Source: Saprospiraceae bacterium
Lineage (GTDB): Bacteria > Bacteroidota > Bacteroidia > Chitinophagales > Saprospiraceae
Length of the DNA stretch: 43,974 nt
Direction of reading: 5' to 3'
NCBI GenBank assembly: GCA_028282725.1
Contig: JANQHF010000050.1
Coordinates: 1-43,974, forward strand
Notes under the pieces: model-generated
The model's input: the letters and a program-made list of their open reading frames with translations, nothing else
Told to the model about the DNA's origin: nothing
Databases searched by the model: none
Position numbers and translations under genes: made by a program
In this document: positions 34,404-42,521 of the stretch, piece by piece
How the letters are laid out: each line of letters opens with the position of its first letter
Position numbering within the stretch: the first letter of the stretch is position 1

Positions 34404-34856
34404 ATGAAGTCTCCCAGAGAAATAATAAACCGAAAAGCCAAATTTGAATATCACTTCGTACAGCAATATGATGCAGGTATCATGTTGACAGGTACGGAGG
34501 TGAAATCACTGCGTCTCGGTAATGCCAATCTTTCCGATGCCTATTGTTTGTTCAAAAACGGCGAGCTTTTTATAAAAAATATGTACATAGCCGAGTATGA
34601 ACATGGCACCGTCTATAATCACGAATCACGGCGGGAGAGAAAGCTACTTTTGAAAAAGAGTGAATTGAAAAAACTGGAAAGAAAGGTGAAGGAAAAGAGT
34701 ATGACCATCGTACCCTACAAACTTTATTTTTCGGACAGGGGTTTTGCAAAAGTCACAATCGTCCTGGCTCGGGGAAAGAGCGCTTATGACAAACGAGACA
34801 CCATCCGTGAACGAGATGCACAGCGAGATCTGGACAGGATTAAAAAGAGTTATTGA
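34404..34856 (+). CDS. smpB: SsrA-binding protein
   Basis: The 150-residue protein binds tmRNA and delivers it to stalled ribosomes. Family hallmarks are present: INRKAKFEYHF near the start, TGTEVKSLRLGNANLSDAY in the OB core, and the KRDTIRERDAQRDLDR C-terminal tail that folds into the mRNA channel. Length is typical. It lies seven bases after the dipeptidyl peptidase gene and converges on the AI-2E-family gene with only three bases between stops, without a visible terminator. Confidence 0.96.
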   Translation: MKSPREIINRKAKFEYHFVQQYDAGIMLTGTEVKSLRLGNANLSDAYCLFKNGELFIKNMYIAEYEHGTVYNHESRRERKLLLKKSELKKLERKVKEKSMTIVPYKLYFSDRGFAKVTIVLARGKSAYDKRDTIRERDAQRDLDRIKKSY

Positions 34857-34859
34857 GCT

Positions 34860-36125
34860 CTATAGTTCCCTGGTAATATTCTGGACGATCTTGAATTCAC
34901 TCAAAAAGACCTTGGCCAATACGCGAAGAATGGTATAAACCGGAATGGCGATGACCATACCCAAGACTCCTCCCAGTTTGGCACCTGCCAGAATAACAAT
35001 GAATATTTCAAGAGGATGTGCCTTGACACTTCTTGAAAATACATTGGGCTGAATAACGAGGTTATCCAGGAGTTGCATACTTGCAAAGACCAGTGCCAGG
35101 ATACCCATTTTTGGAAGGATGACCTGATAGAAGCTTGCGTCAATGTTCGAAGAAATCACGATGATAATACCAAACACAGCTCCCAGTACAGGCCCTATGT
35201 AGGGTATGACATTCATGAGCGCTGCGAAAAAACCTATGAGCAAGGCATTCTTAAATCCAAGTACCGTCAGAACTGCCGTGATGTATATAGTAATGATACT
35301 GATCTGGATGAGGATACCAATAAAGTATCTTTTCAAAAGACCCGTACTCTCATCAATGGCATGAGTCCATTGATCTTCCTGGTGAATGGGGACCAGGCTT
35401 CTTATCATCGATGTAAAAAGCCCTTGCTCCTTTAAAAAGAAAAATGCGATGAAGAAGACGGACATCAGTGTGATCAGGATATTCCCGAGTGCACCGACGA
35501 TGGAATTGAAGATCATGGAAATCCGGGAAGGGTTAATAAAACCAATGATATTCTTACGTGCCCGTTCCAGGTATGAGTCATTGATGTCTATTTCTTCAGC
35601 ATTGTTATTTGTTCCATCCAGGTGTTGATTATCCACATGAATAACAATGGTGACGTCGCTTTTCGAAGAATCACCACTATCAATCAACGTGTCCAGTCTG
35701 ATGACTTCAACGATTTCAGAGTGGTTATGATCACTGGGGGTTTCTACATCTTCAGCCATCTCATCTCCCACCAAAATACCTTTATCGATCAGCCATTCAT
35801 TCCAATCACCAATGGGTTCTTCTAGGGAATTGACCATGCTTTCGTAGTCAATATTCGAAAATTGTCTTGCCTGCTGCAATATCGGTGGGATGAACAGCCA
35901 AATGATAGCCAAAGAAAGGAATAGAAATGACACAAGAGTAGCAACTGCTGCCCCGGAATTGCCAAGAAATTTGCGGAGACGACTATGTAATGGGGCACCT
36001 ACCATTGAAAGGATCCATGCCAGGGCAATATATGTGACTATATTAAAGAAGAAGTAACAGAGAGTGGCGATAAAAATCAGGGGAGCAAGGGTTACGATAT
36101 ATTTTTGGTATTGCTTCAATGGCAT
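34860..36125 (-). CDS. AI-2E family (PerM-like) membrane transporter
   Basis: The 421-residue protein has the AI-2E/PerM layout: two or three N-terminal membrane helices, a long hydrophilic stretch, then a C-terminal bundle with the family motif GFKNALLIGFFAALMNVIPYIGPVLG and LVIQPNVFSRSVKAHPLEI (only part quoted from each). Members move autoinducer-2 or sodium/protons, or have unknown substrates. The hydrophilic central part (about 110-195) is long, acidic and low in complexity, possibly species-specific. It is the third gene of a helicase-queG-transporter run, 36 bases after queG. Confidence 0.85.
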   Translation of the reverse strand: MPLKQYQKYIVTLAPLIFIATLCYFFFNIVTYIALAWILSMVGAPLHSRLRKFLGNSGAAVATLVSFLFLSLAIIWLFIPPILQQARQFSNIDYESMVNSLEEPIGDWNEWLIDKGILVGDEMAEDVETPSDHNHSEIVEVIRLDTLIDSGDSSKSDVTIVIHVDNQHLDGTNNNAEEIDINDSYLERARKNIIGFINPSRISMIFNSIVGALGNILITLMSVFFIAFFFLKEQGLFTSMIRSLVPIHQEDQWTHAIDESTGLLKRYFIGILIQISIITIYITAVLTVLGFKNALLIGFFAALMNVIPYIGPVLGAVFGIIIVISSNIDASFYQVILPKMGILALVFASMQLLDNLVIQPNVFSRSVKAHPLEIFIVILAGAKLGGVLGMVIAIPVYTILRVLAKVFLSEFKIVQNITREL

Positions 36126-36161
36126 ATTATAAAAGTATCCTTTTTAACTGACATACCTTGA

Positions 36162-37085
36162 TTATTCCAGAAAGGATAAATTCCTCTTGAGGCCCTTGAA
36201 TTTGGTTCTTTTGACCGCTGAACCGTGGAAGAGATCATTGAAGACTTCTTCTGTTATTTCCATCCATTCATTGCGGTTCATCGATAAAAGCTGTTCTGAA
36301 GGTTCGAATGCGGGTTCGGTATGAGGAGAGGAAAACCTGTTCCATGGACAAACTTGCTGACAGATATCACAACCGAACATCCAATTGTCCATCTGACCTT
36401 TGAACTCTGCCGGGATCTCATCCCGCAACTCTATTGTTAAATAAGAAATACACCTGGACGCATCGAGAATATATCCGTTTTCATCAATAGCCCCGGTAGG
36501 ACAGGCATCGATGCATTTGGTACAATCACCGCAATGATCGGACACCGGATCATCATATTCCAGTTCCAGATCTATGATCAACTCTGCAAGGAAAAAATAG
36601 GAACCTTGCTTTTTATTCAATAGCAGGGTGTTCTTTCCAATCCATCCCACTCCGCTGCGTCGAGCCCAATCGCGCTCTAAGACAGGTGCACTGTCCACAA
36701 AACAACGCCCCTCAACATGACCAACCTCCGTACGTATTTGTGAAAGAAGCTCGTTTAATTTCTTCCTGATGACCTTGTGATAATCCTTGCCATAAGCATA
36801 CATGGATATCTTCGGTGCATTCTTGTCCAATTGTTCTTTCGGATTGAAATAGTTATAACTTAGTGAAATGACCGATTTGGCGTCCGGCACAAGTTTGGTT
36901 GGATCCACGCGCTTGTCAAAATGATTGGACATGTACTCCATTGAGCCATTGTATCCGGCATGTAACCATTTTTCCAGCCTTTTGGATTCTGCCTCCATGA
37001 ATTCGGCCCTGGCAATGCCGATGGACAGGAAGCCTAATTCTTTGGCCTTTTCTTTGACAAAAACACTTGCCTTCCTTTTGTCCAT
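36162..37085 (-). CDS. queG: Epoxyqueuosine reductase
   Basis: The 307-residue cobalamin-dependent enzyme carries out the last step of queuosine synthesis in tRNA. Visible features are [15 protein letters not shown] in the N-terminal domain and two [4Fe-4S] sites in the ferredoxin-like part, [16 protein letters not shown] and [11 protein letters not shown]. It lacks the HEAT-repeat tail found in longer family members such as those of Streptococcus. It starts 18 bases after the helicase stop and precedes the AI-2E gene. No signal peptide; cytoplasmic. Confidence 0.95.
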   Translation of the reverse strand: MDKRKASVFVKEKAKELGFLSIGIARAEFMEAESKRLEKWLHAGYNGSMEYMSNHFDKRVDPTKLVPDAKSVISLSYNYFNPKEQLDKNAPKISMYAYGKDYHKVIRKKLNELLSQIRTEVGHVEGRCFVDSAPVLERDWARRSGVGWIGKNTLLLNKKQGSYFFLAELIIDLELEYDDPVSDHCGDCTKCIDACPTGAIDENGYILDASRCISYLTIELRDEIPAEFKGQMDNWMFGCDICQQVCPWNRFSSPHTEPAFEPSEQLLSMNRNEWMEITEEVFNDLFHGSAVKRTKFKGLKRNLSFLE

Positions 37086-37103
37086 GTCAGAAGGATGGAT
37101 TGC

Positions 37104-39362
37104 TTATTCTATGATCTGCAACTTGGCATATTGAAGCATGATTCTCTTCTCCGGATTTTCAGCTACCTGGTCAAAATAGATTGTGGCTATTTGTCGCTCA
37201 TCTATATTGGTGACCACGCCTTCTCCGAATTTCAAATGCAGTACTTTCATCCCTTTGCCAATATCTCGGGGATCATTGGGAATGAAATCGGCGACATCGA
37301 TCCTGGGTAAAGACTTCTTTCTTTTGACCGGTTTGAAATTGCCCAGAATTCTGGGCTCACCGAAAGAAGGTTTAGAAGATATGGGTACGATGCTATCAAC
37401 ATTTTCCGGAGGAATTTCTTCGAGGAATCTGCTGGGATCATTAAAACGCATTTGACCGTATTGATACCGGCTATTGGCATAGGTCAAGGTTAATAATTCT
37501 TCTGCACGCGTAATGGCCACATAGAAGAGCCTTCTCTCCTCGTCTAATTGACGGGGATCTGAAAGTGACATATAAGAAGGAAACAAGTTTTCTTCCAAAC
37601 CCACAACGAATACGGACTTGAATTCCAGTCCTTTTGCTGCGTGAACACTCATCAGGGTAACCACATCTGTACTTTTCTCCTCATCCATATCGGTGATGAG
37701 GGCGATGTTTTGCAAATATTTGGCCAATGACTTGTCCAATATCTCTTCTCCGGGTTCCAACACGTCGTCTTCAACGAATTCCTGGATACCATCGAGGAGG
37801 GCGTTGATATTTTCCAGGCGACCCATTCCTTCCAGTGTGCCGTCATTTTTCAGAAGGTCAACGATACCGGATTTTTTAGCGATGTACATAGCCACTTCAT
37901 ATGCATTGCCCGACTCCGCCTTCATCCTGAAATTCGCAATTAATTTCATGAAATTCATGATGATCGTTTTGGCTCGGCTGCTCATTTCTATCATCGGAAT
38001 GGATTCAAAAATGCTGATTTCATTGTCCTCTGCAAATTGAATCAGGTTGTCGAGACTTTTATTTCCAAACCCCCTTTTCGGATAGTTGATCACTCTTTTA
38101 AAAGCCTCGTCATCCTTTGGATTCACGGTTAGACGCATATAGGCGAGCAAGTCCTTTATTTCCTTGCGTTGGTAAAAAGAAAGACCACCGTAGATCCGAT
38201 AAGGGATGTTATACCTTCTCAGGTGTTCTTCAAAAACTCTCGATTGTGCATTGGTGCGATACAGGATGGCAATTTGGGTGTTTTCCAGGCTGTGCCTGTT
38301 CTTTTGCTCTATGATCAAGTCTGCCACTCTCTTGCCTTCCTCTGTGTCCGTGACCGTTTTGATGATCTTTATTTTGTGTTCACCCAGCGTATCCGTCCAG
38401 ATTGTTTTTTTTATTTGCTTTTGATTGTAAGAAATGACACCATTGGCTGCATCGACAATGTGTTGGGTGGATCTGTAGTTTTGTTCTAATTTAAAGGTCT
38501 TTACATCCTGGAAATCATGTTGGAATTGCAGGATGTTTTCAATGGTTGCTCCGCGGAATGAGTAAATGCTCTGAGCGTCATCTCCTACAATGCATATGTT
38601 TTGAGGGCTTTCTGCATGATCGAGAAATTGTTTCAAAATTTCGTATTGAAGGAAGTTGGTATCCTGGAACTCATCTACGAGAATGTATTGAAATTGTCTC
38701 TGGTACTTTTCCTTTACATTTTCCGGATTCAGGAATAGCAACTTGTACATTTGAAGTAACAGGTCATCAAAGTCCATTGCACCTGCCCTGAGACATTTCT
38801 TCACATACTTGTCATAAATGACATGCATCATGGGTATCCTGTTCATTCGATCCAGCTGCATCAATTCTTCGTCAGCGACATATTTTTTAGGAGTGATCAA
38901 ATTACTTTTTGCTGAGGAAATCCGCGACCTGATCATATTTGGATTATAGACTTTGCTATCCAAACTCATCTGTTTGATGATCTCCTTGACGACACTTTTG
39001 GTGTCGTCTGTGTCGTAAATCGTAAAGTCATTGGGGTACCCGATATGATGAGCTTCATACCTCAGGATTCTGGCAAAAAGGGAATGAAAAGTACCGGCCC
39101 AAACTTTTTGAGCACTTGAACCGACCACGCGTTCAATTCTGTCTTTCATTTCCCTCGCTGCCTTATTGGTGAATGTCAGGGCGAGGATTTGCCAGGGAGG
39201 TATTCCAATATTGATCAGGTGTGCGATGCGGTAGGTCAAAACCCGCGTCTTGCCGGAGCCAGGACCGGCAATGACCATCACCGGGCCCTGCGTACAGGTC
39301 ACGGCCTCCCGCTGAGTATCATTCAGCTGATCCAAATAGCTATATCCCACTTCTTGATTCAT
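37104..39362 (-). CDS. UvrD/PcrA-type ATP-dependent DNA helicase
   Basis: The 752-residue superfamily 1A helicase unwinds DNA 3' to 5'. Motifs in order are the Q-motif LNDTQREAV (13-21), Walker A GPGSGKT (33-39), Walker B VDEFQDTN, motif III GDDAQSIYSFRGA, motif IV QNYRST, motif V MSVHAAKGLEF and motif VI VAITRAEELL. The C-terminus (GKGMKVLHLKFGEGVV) resembles the Tudor-like tail of PcrA, which contacts RNA polymerase. It probably acts in nucleotide-excision and mismatch repair and replication restart. It begins the unit with queG. Whether it is UvrD or PcrA is only naming. Confidence 0.95.
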   Translation of the reverse strand: MNQEVGYSYLDQLNDTQREAVTCTQGPVMVIAGPGSGKTRVLTYRIAHLINIGIPPWQILALTFTNKAAREMKDRIERVVGSSAQKVWAGTFHSLFARILRYEAHHIGYPNDFTIYDTDDTKSVVKEIIKQMSLDSKVYNPNMIRSRISSAKSNLITPKKYVADEELMQLDRMNRIPMMHVIYDKYVKKCLRAGAMDFDDLLLQMYKLLFLNPENVKEKYQRQFQYILVDEFQDTNFLQYEILKQFLDHAESPQNICIVGDDAQSIYSFRGATIENILQFQHDFQDVKTFKLEQNYRSTQHIVDAANGVISYNQKQIKKTIWTDTLGEHKIKIIKTVTDTEEGKRVADLIIEQKNRHSLENTQIAILYRTNAQSRVFEEHLRRYNIPYRIYGGLSFYQRKEIKDLLAYMRLTVNPKDDEAFKRVINYPKRGFGNKSLDNLIQFAEDNEISIFESIPMIEMSSRAKTIIMNFMKLIANFRMKAESGNAYEVAMYIAKKSGIVDLLKNDGTLEGMGRLENINALLDGIQEFVEDDVLEPGEEILDKSLAKYLQNIALITDMDEEKSTDVVTLMSVHAAKGLEFKSVFVVGLEENLFPSYMSLSDPRQLDEERRLFYVAITRAEELLTLTYANSRYQYGQMRFNDPSRFLEEIPPENVDSIVPISSKPSFGEPRILGNFKPVKRKKSLPRIDVADFIPNDPRDIGKGMKVLHLKFGEGVVTNIDERQIATIYFDQVAENPEKRIMLQYAKLQIIE

Positions 39363-39474
39363 ATCAACATTCCTGAAATCACAGTCTGCAAAGGTGGCTC
39401 AATTTTATCATATTAGTAAAAATAGTATGTAAGTATTCAGCGCTTTTCAAATATTTTGATAAGATAAAACAGCT

Positions 39475-40506
39475 CTACTTTGATTTCATCCGAAATCCGT
39501 GCAGGATTTGGGTTTTAAAGGATGAAGGAAAGTGATTGACTCCCGGAAACCCCAATTTGATATCCTTGCCATTGTACGGTATGTAAACCGTCCTGAAAAT
39601 ATAGTCCCACAAGGCCAGGCTCAATCCAAAGTTTACCCCTTTCTGCCGGTCCTCCGGAAGATTATACGCATGATGCCAGATGTGCATCTCAGGATGATTG
39701 AAGACAATTTTCATGACCGGCCCCAGCACAAAAAATCCCAGTAAAATCATTGCGATCATTACTCCTGCAATTAACAGTACGGAAGCATTCGGCTCGACGA
39801 GATGGATGTCAAATGCCCTGATCGCAATCAGCAGACCCAAGGCACCTCCAAGTAATGATCCCGTCACCCGCCCGGAAACAGTCAGGTTGGAATGGTTGTA
39901 GTGACCGATGGCAAGTGTAAAAATGTGAATGATAAAGAAATCATATAATCCAATACCGAGCAGAGCAAGAGGTATGTACTCAATGGAGCGATAGACAACT
40001 GTTTCCATCCAATGATATCTCAGATGGGCTGCAAATCCCATTTGTTCTACGGAGTGATGCACCTTGTGAAATTCCCAGAGAAAATTGACTTGATGAAGCA
40101 ATCGATGCGTCCACCATTGTACAAAATCTCTCACCACAAATCCCAGGAGTAAAACGGCCCACATTGGCCATGTTCGTATGGGGTTGATCGACTGCAGGTC
40201 TACTCCCGTAAATTGAAGGACATGATGATTAAAGAAATTGACCACAACGTCGGATGCAGCATTGTAGATGACCAGTGAGAATAAAAAGAAATTAAAAAAC
40301 ATGTAGAAGGCATCCAGCCAAAAATCTTTTCTGAACTTGGCCTGGTTTGCCCGCCATGGTTTGAACCATTCAAGAAAGAAAAAGAATAAGGAAACGGCAA
40401 TCAGCCAATAGAAGTAGTTGTGCCAGGATGGATTTGTGATTTCATTCCAGACGTAGGAAGCATAGCCACTGTAGCCATCCAAAAAGATTTTTACATAATT
40501 CGGCAT
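39475..40506 (-). CDS. Sterol desaturase/fatty acid hydroxylase family protein
   Basis: The 343-residue membrane protein has four His clusters of the di-iron hydroxylase superfamily: HRLLH (134-138), HKVHH (147-151), GHYNHSN (201-207) and HIWHH (275-279). Helices before and between these would place the cluster on the cytoplasmic face. The family adds a hydroxyl or double bond to lipids, sterols or carotenoids. The actual substrate is unknown; C5-sterol or fatty acid chemistry is typical in Bacteroidota. Its start overlaps the stop of the rhodanese gene by one base, so both are expressed together. Confidence 0.88.
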   Translation of the reverse strand: MPNYVKIFLDGYSGYASYVWNEITNPSWHNYFYWLIAVSLFFFFLEWFKPWRANQAKFRKDFWLDAFYMFFNFFLFSLVIYNAASDVVVNFFNHHVLQFTGVDLQSINPIRTWPMWAVLLLGFVVRDFVQWWTHRLLHQVNFLWEFHKVHHSVEQMGFAAHLRYHWMETVVYRSIEYIPLALLGIGLYDFFIIHIFTLAIGHYNHSNLTVSGRVTGSLLGGALGLLIAIRAFDIHLVEPNASVLLIAGVMIAMILLGFFVLGPVMKIVFNHPEMHIWHHAYNLPEDRQKGVNFGLSLALWDYIFRTVYIPYNGKDIKLGFPGVNHFPSSFKTQILHGFRMKSK

Positions 40507-40937
40507 TATTTTTCTAATTCAAGCCAGGCCAGATAGCCTCCCTCTACATTGATCAAATGGGTAAAGCCTTGCTTTTGCATAATTTCGACGGCTTTCGAAC
40601 TTCGCTTTCCGCTCCTGCAATAAACCACATAGCTCCGCTCTTTATCCAAAGCGGAAATATGGTTTTCAAAGAAATTTGAACGTACGTCAATTTGCATAGC
40701 ACCTTTGATCATGCCTTCGGCAGTCTCTTCCGGGGTACGCACATCTATGATTATGTCGGTCTGAGAAGAATCCAGCATTATTTTCAGTTCGTCCACAGAA
40801 ACCGTGTAGACGGCGCTTGAGTCTCCATCGACCATACCGGCACCCGTTGTAGTAACTGATTGACTTTGATCTCCACAAGAGATAGCGAATAAGAGGATTA
40901 CGATGAATCCGGTGGAGAAGGTTATAAATCTTTTCAT
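40506..40937 (-). CDS. Rhodanese-like lipoprotein
   Basis: The frame is open from 40967, but the ATG at 40937 gives a clean lipoprotein signal: MKRFITF, a hydrophobic stretch and lipobox FAISC with acylated Cys21. The rest is one rhodanese domain with IIIDVRTPEETAEGMIKGA and the active-site loop YCRSGKRSSKA, whose catalytic Cys is residue 107. The six-residue active loop fits a sulfurtransferase. As an envelope lipoprotein it may act in thiol handling; substrate unknown. The product is 143 residues. Its stop and the desaturase start share TAATG, implying translational coupling. Confidence 0.88.
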   Translation of the reverse strand: MKRFITFSTGFIVILLFAISCGDQSQSVTTTGAGMVDGDSSAVYTVSVDELKIMLDSSQTDIIIDVRTPEETAEGMIKGAMQIDVRSNFFENHISALDKERSYVVYCRSGKRSSKAVEIMQKQGFTHLINVEGGYLAWLELEK

Positions 40938-40984
40938 GCAAATAAAGGTAAGCCCAATATGTAGCATTGTCGACTGACGAACAA

Positions 40985-41010
40985 TAAAAAAGAGGTCCTT
41001 CGACCTCTCT
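40985..41010 (-). terminator. Intrinsic terminator after the DUF1501 gene
   Basis: AGAGGTC at 40991-40997 pairs with GACCTCT at 41002-41008 around a four-base loop. Read leftward, the stem is followed by a run of T (TTTTTT), a classic terminator for the DUF1501/DUF1800 transcript. Confidence 0.75.
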
Positions 41011-41084
41011 TAACCAAAACTGTATGAAAAAACTATCTAACTAAACGTGTATACAAAGAAGACGTAAAAAAGTCTATTGTACCC

Positions 41085-42515
41085 TTATGAAATTGTTAAA
41101 AGATTAAGGGGATTACCGGGGTCGATCCTGTAATCATAAAAATTGATCAGGTTTGGGAAGATGGTTTCAAGATCAGATTTCGACACCCCGAACCAATGAG
41201 CAATCTCTGCGAAATACAAATCCGCCGATGTAGTGGGGACAATGATGCCTCCTCCCAGGTCCATTTCATTCTGATGGGGTAGAAGGGTCTCCGGATACGC
41301 TCCATAAATCCTGGAACCTTTGACCGGGCCGCCCACCGTCAACATATGGCTTCCCCAGGCGTGATCCGTACCGTTGCCGTTGGAGCGCAGCGTTCGCGCA
41401 AAATCGGATATCATGAAACTCACTACGCAATTCTCTGTACCAAGCTCTTGCATGGCCAATTGAAATTGATTGATCGCATAATCCAATTCTGCCAACATTT
41501 CCGATTGAGCAATGATTACCTCGTCGTGATGATCCCATCCGTCAAAACTTACAAAGAAAGTCTGTCTCTTGTATCCCAGGGACTGTCGGGCAGCAATCAT
41601 CTTAGCCACCCATTCCATGCTCATCGTAAACCCATGGTATTCCGGATTTGGGCTTGTAGATATAAAATCTGTAGAAAGCTGGATTGGGTCAAGTGCATCC
41701 TTGTACGTCAGCCATCCGTCACGTGCTCTGCGACTGATATTGGCATAGGTATTTTCATAGATGTCCGCATATGTTCGATTCAATAATTCATCGATCGCTT
41801 CTTTTTTGATCCGGTTGAATTCCCAGTCGTTATTATAGCCAAAGATCTCGGTGATTCCATCATAGGGATTAATCGTATACTCTACACTTTCCAGACCGGT
41901 TTGAAAAATGTTAGTGCCACCCAGGGATATATTCATGGACAACTCCGGGTTGTCATTCATCTGATTGATCATATCAGCAATCCTGCCCCCCCAACCTATA
42001 CTTGCCCGTTCATGAGGAATGGCCGTCATCCACTGTTGTTGCTGATCACTATGTGACATCAGTCCCAATGGGACGCGCTTCGCCTGTCTCCAAAATTCAT
42101 TGACCGTCACGGGTTCTACAAGAGTTCCCACATTGGAAACAAACGATGCTTTTCCGTCATTGAAAAGCTTTTGAATATTGGTCATGGAAGGATGAAGCGC
42201 AAAAGTCCTTCCTGGCGTATTCCGAACACTCAGGTTCAAAAGATTTTCTTTCCCGACTGCAAGATTTGATCGTACTTGCGCATAATGATTATATTCCGGA
42301 GAAGACGTCGGAACGAGCATATTATAGCCATCATTTCCACCTCCAAGAGAAATACACACGATGGCTTTGTAGTCTTCTCCATCTGCGACCGTAGAGTTCG
42401 AAAGAGCCGCCGCATTCAACGCCTTTAAATTGAGCAGGGTGGAGAGCATCGTGGTACTGGTCATCGCTGCACAACCCGCATGTCCCAGAAATTTTCTTCT
42501 CGATAGTTTACCCAT
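41085..42515 (-). CDS. DUF1501 domain protein with Tat signal
   Basis: The 476-residue protein starts with KLSRRKFLGHAG, a standard twin-arginine signal, so it is exported folded. The remainder follows the DUF1501 pattern: CISLGGGNDGYNMLVP near the N-terminus, LMSHSDQQQQW and the late WDHHDEV and TDHAWGSHMLTVGG segments, suggesting a sulfatase/alkaline-phosphatase-like fold in which His and Asp would bind metal. Function is unknown. It almost always pairs with DUF1800 proteins, as here (6-base gap). The role may be in surface polymer metabolism, but this is inference. Confidence 0.9.
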   Translation of the reverse strand: MGKLSRRKFLGHAGCAAMTSTTMLSTLLNLKALNAAALSNSTVADGEDYKAIVCISLGGGNDGYNMLVPTSSPEYNHYAQVRSNLAVGKENLLNLSVRNTPGRTFALHPSMTNIQKLFNDGKASFVSNVGTLVEPVTVNEFWRQAKRVPLGLMSHSDQQQQWMTAIPHERASIGWGGRIADMINQMNDNPELSMNISLGGTNIFQTGLESVEYTINPYDGITEIFGYNNDWEFNRIKKEAIDELLNRTYADIYENTYANISRRARDGWLTYKDALDPIQLSTDFISTSPNPEYHGFTMSMEWVAKMIAARQSLGYKRQTFFVSFDGWDHHDEVIIAQSEMLAELDYAINQFQLAMQELGTENCVVSFMISDFARTLRSNGNGTDHAWGSHMLTVGGPVKGSRIYGAYPETLLPHQNEMDLGGGIIVPTTSADLYFAEIAHWFGVSKSDLETIFPNLINFYDYRIDPGNPLNLLTIS

Positions 42516-42521
42516 GACTAA

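Noticed and set aside
41025-41060. Tiny frame ATGAAAAAACTATCTAAC after the terminator hairpin
   Set aside because: It encodes only six residues and no plus-strand gene follows; probably 3' untranslated sequence of the minus-strand transcript.
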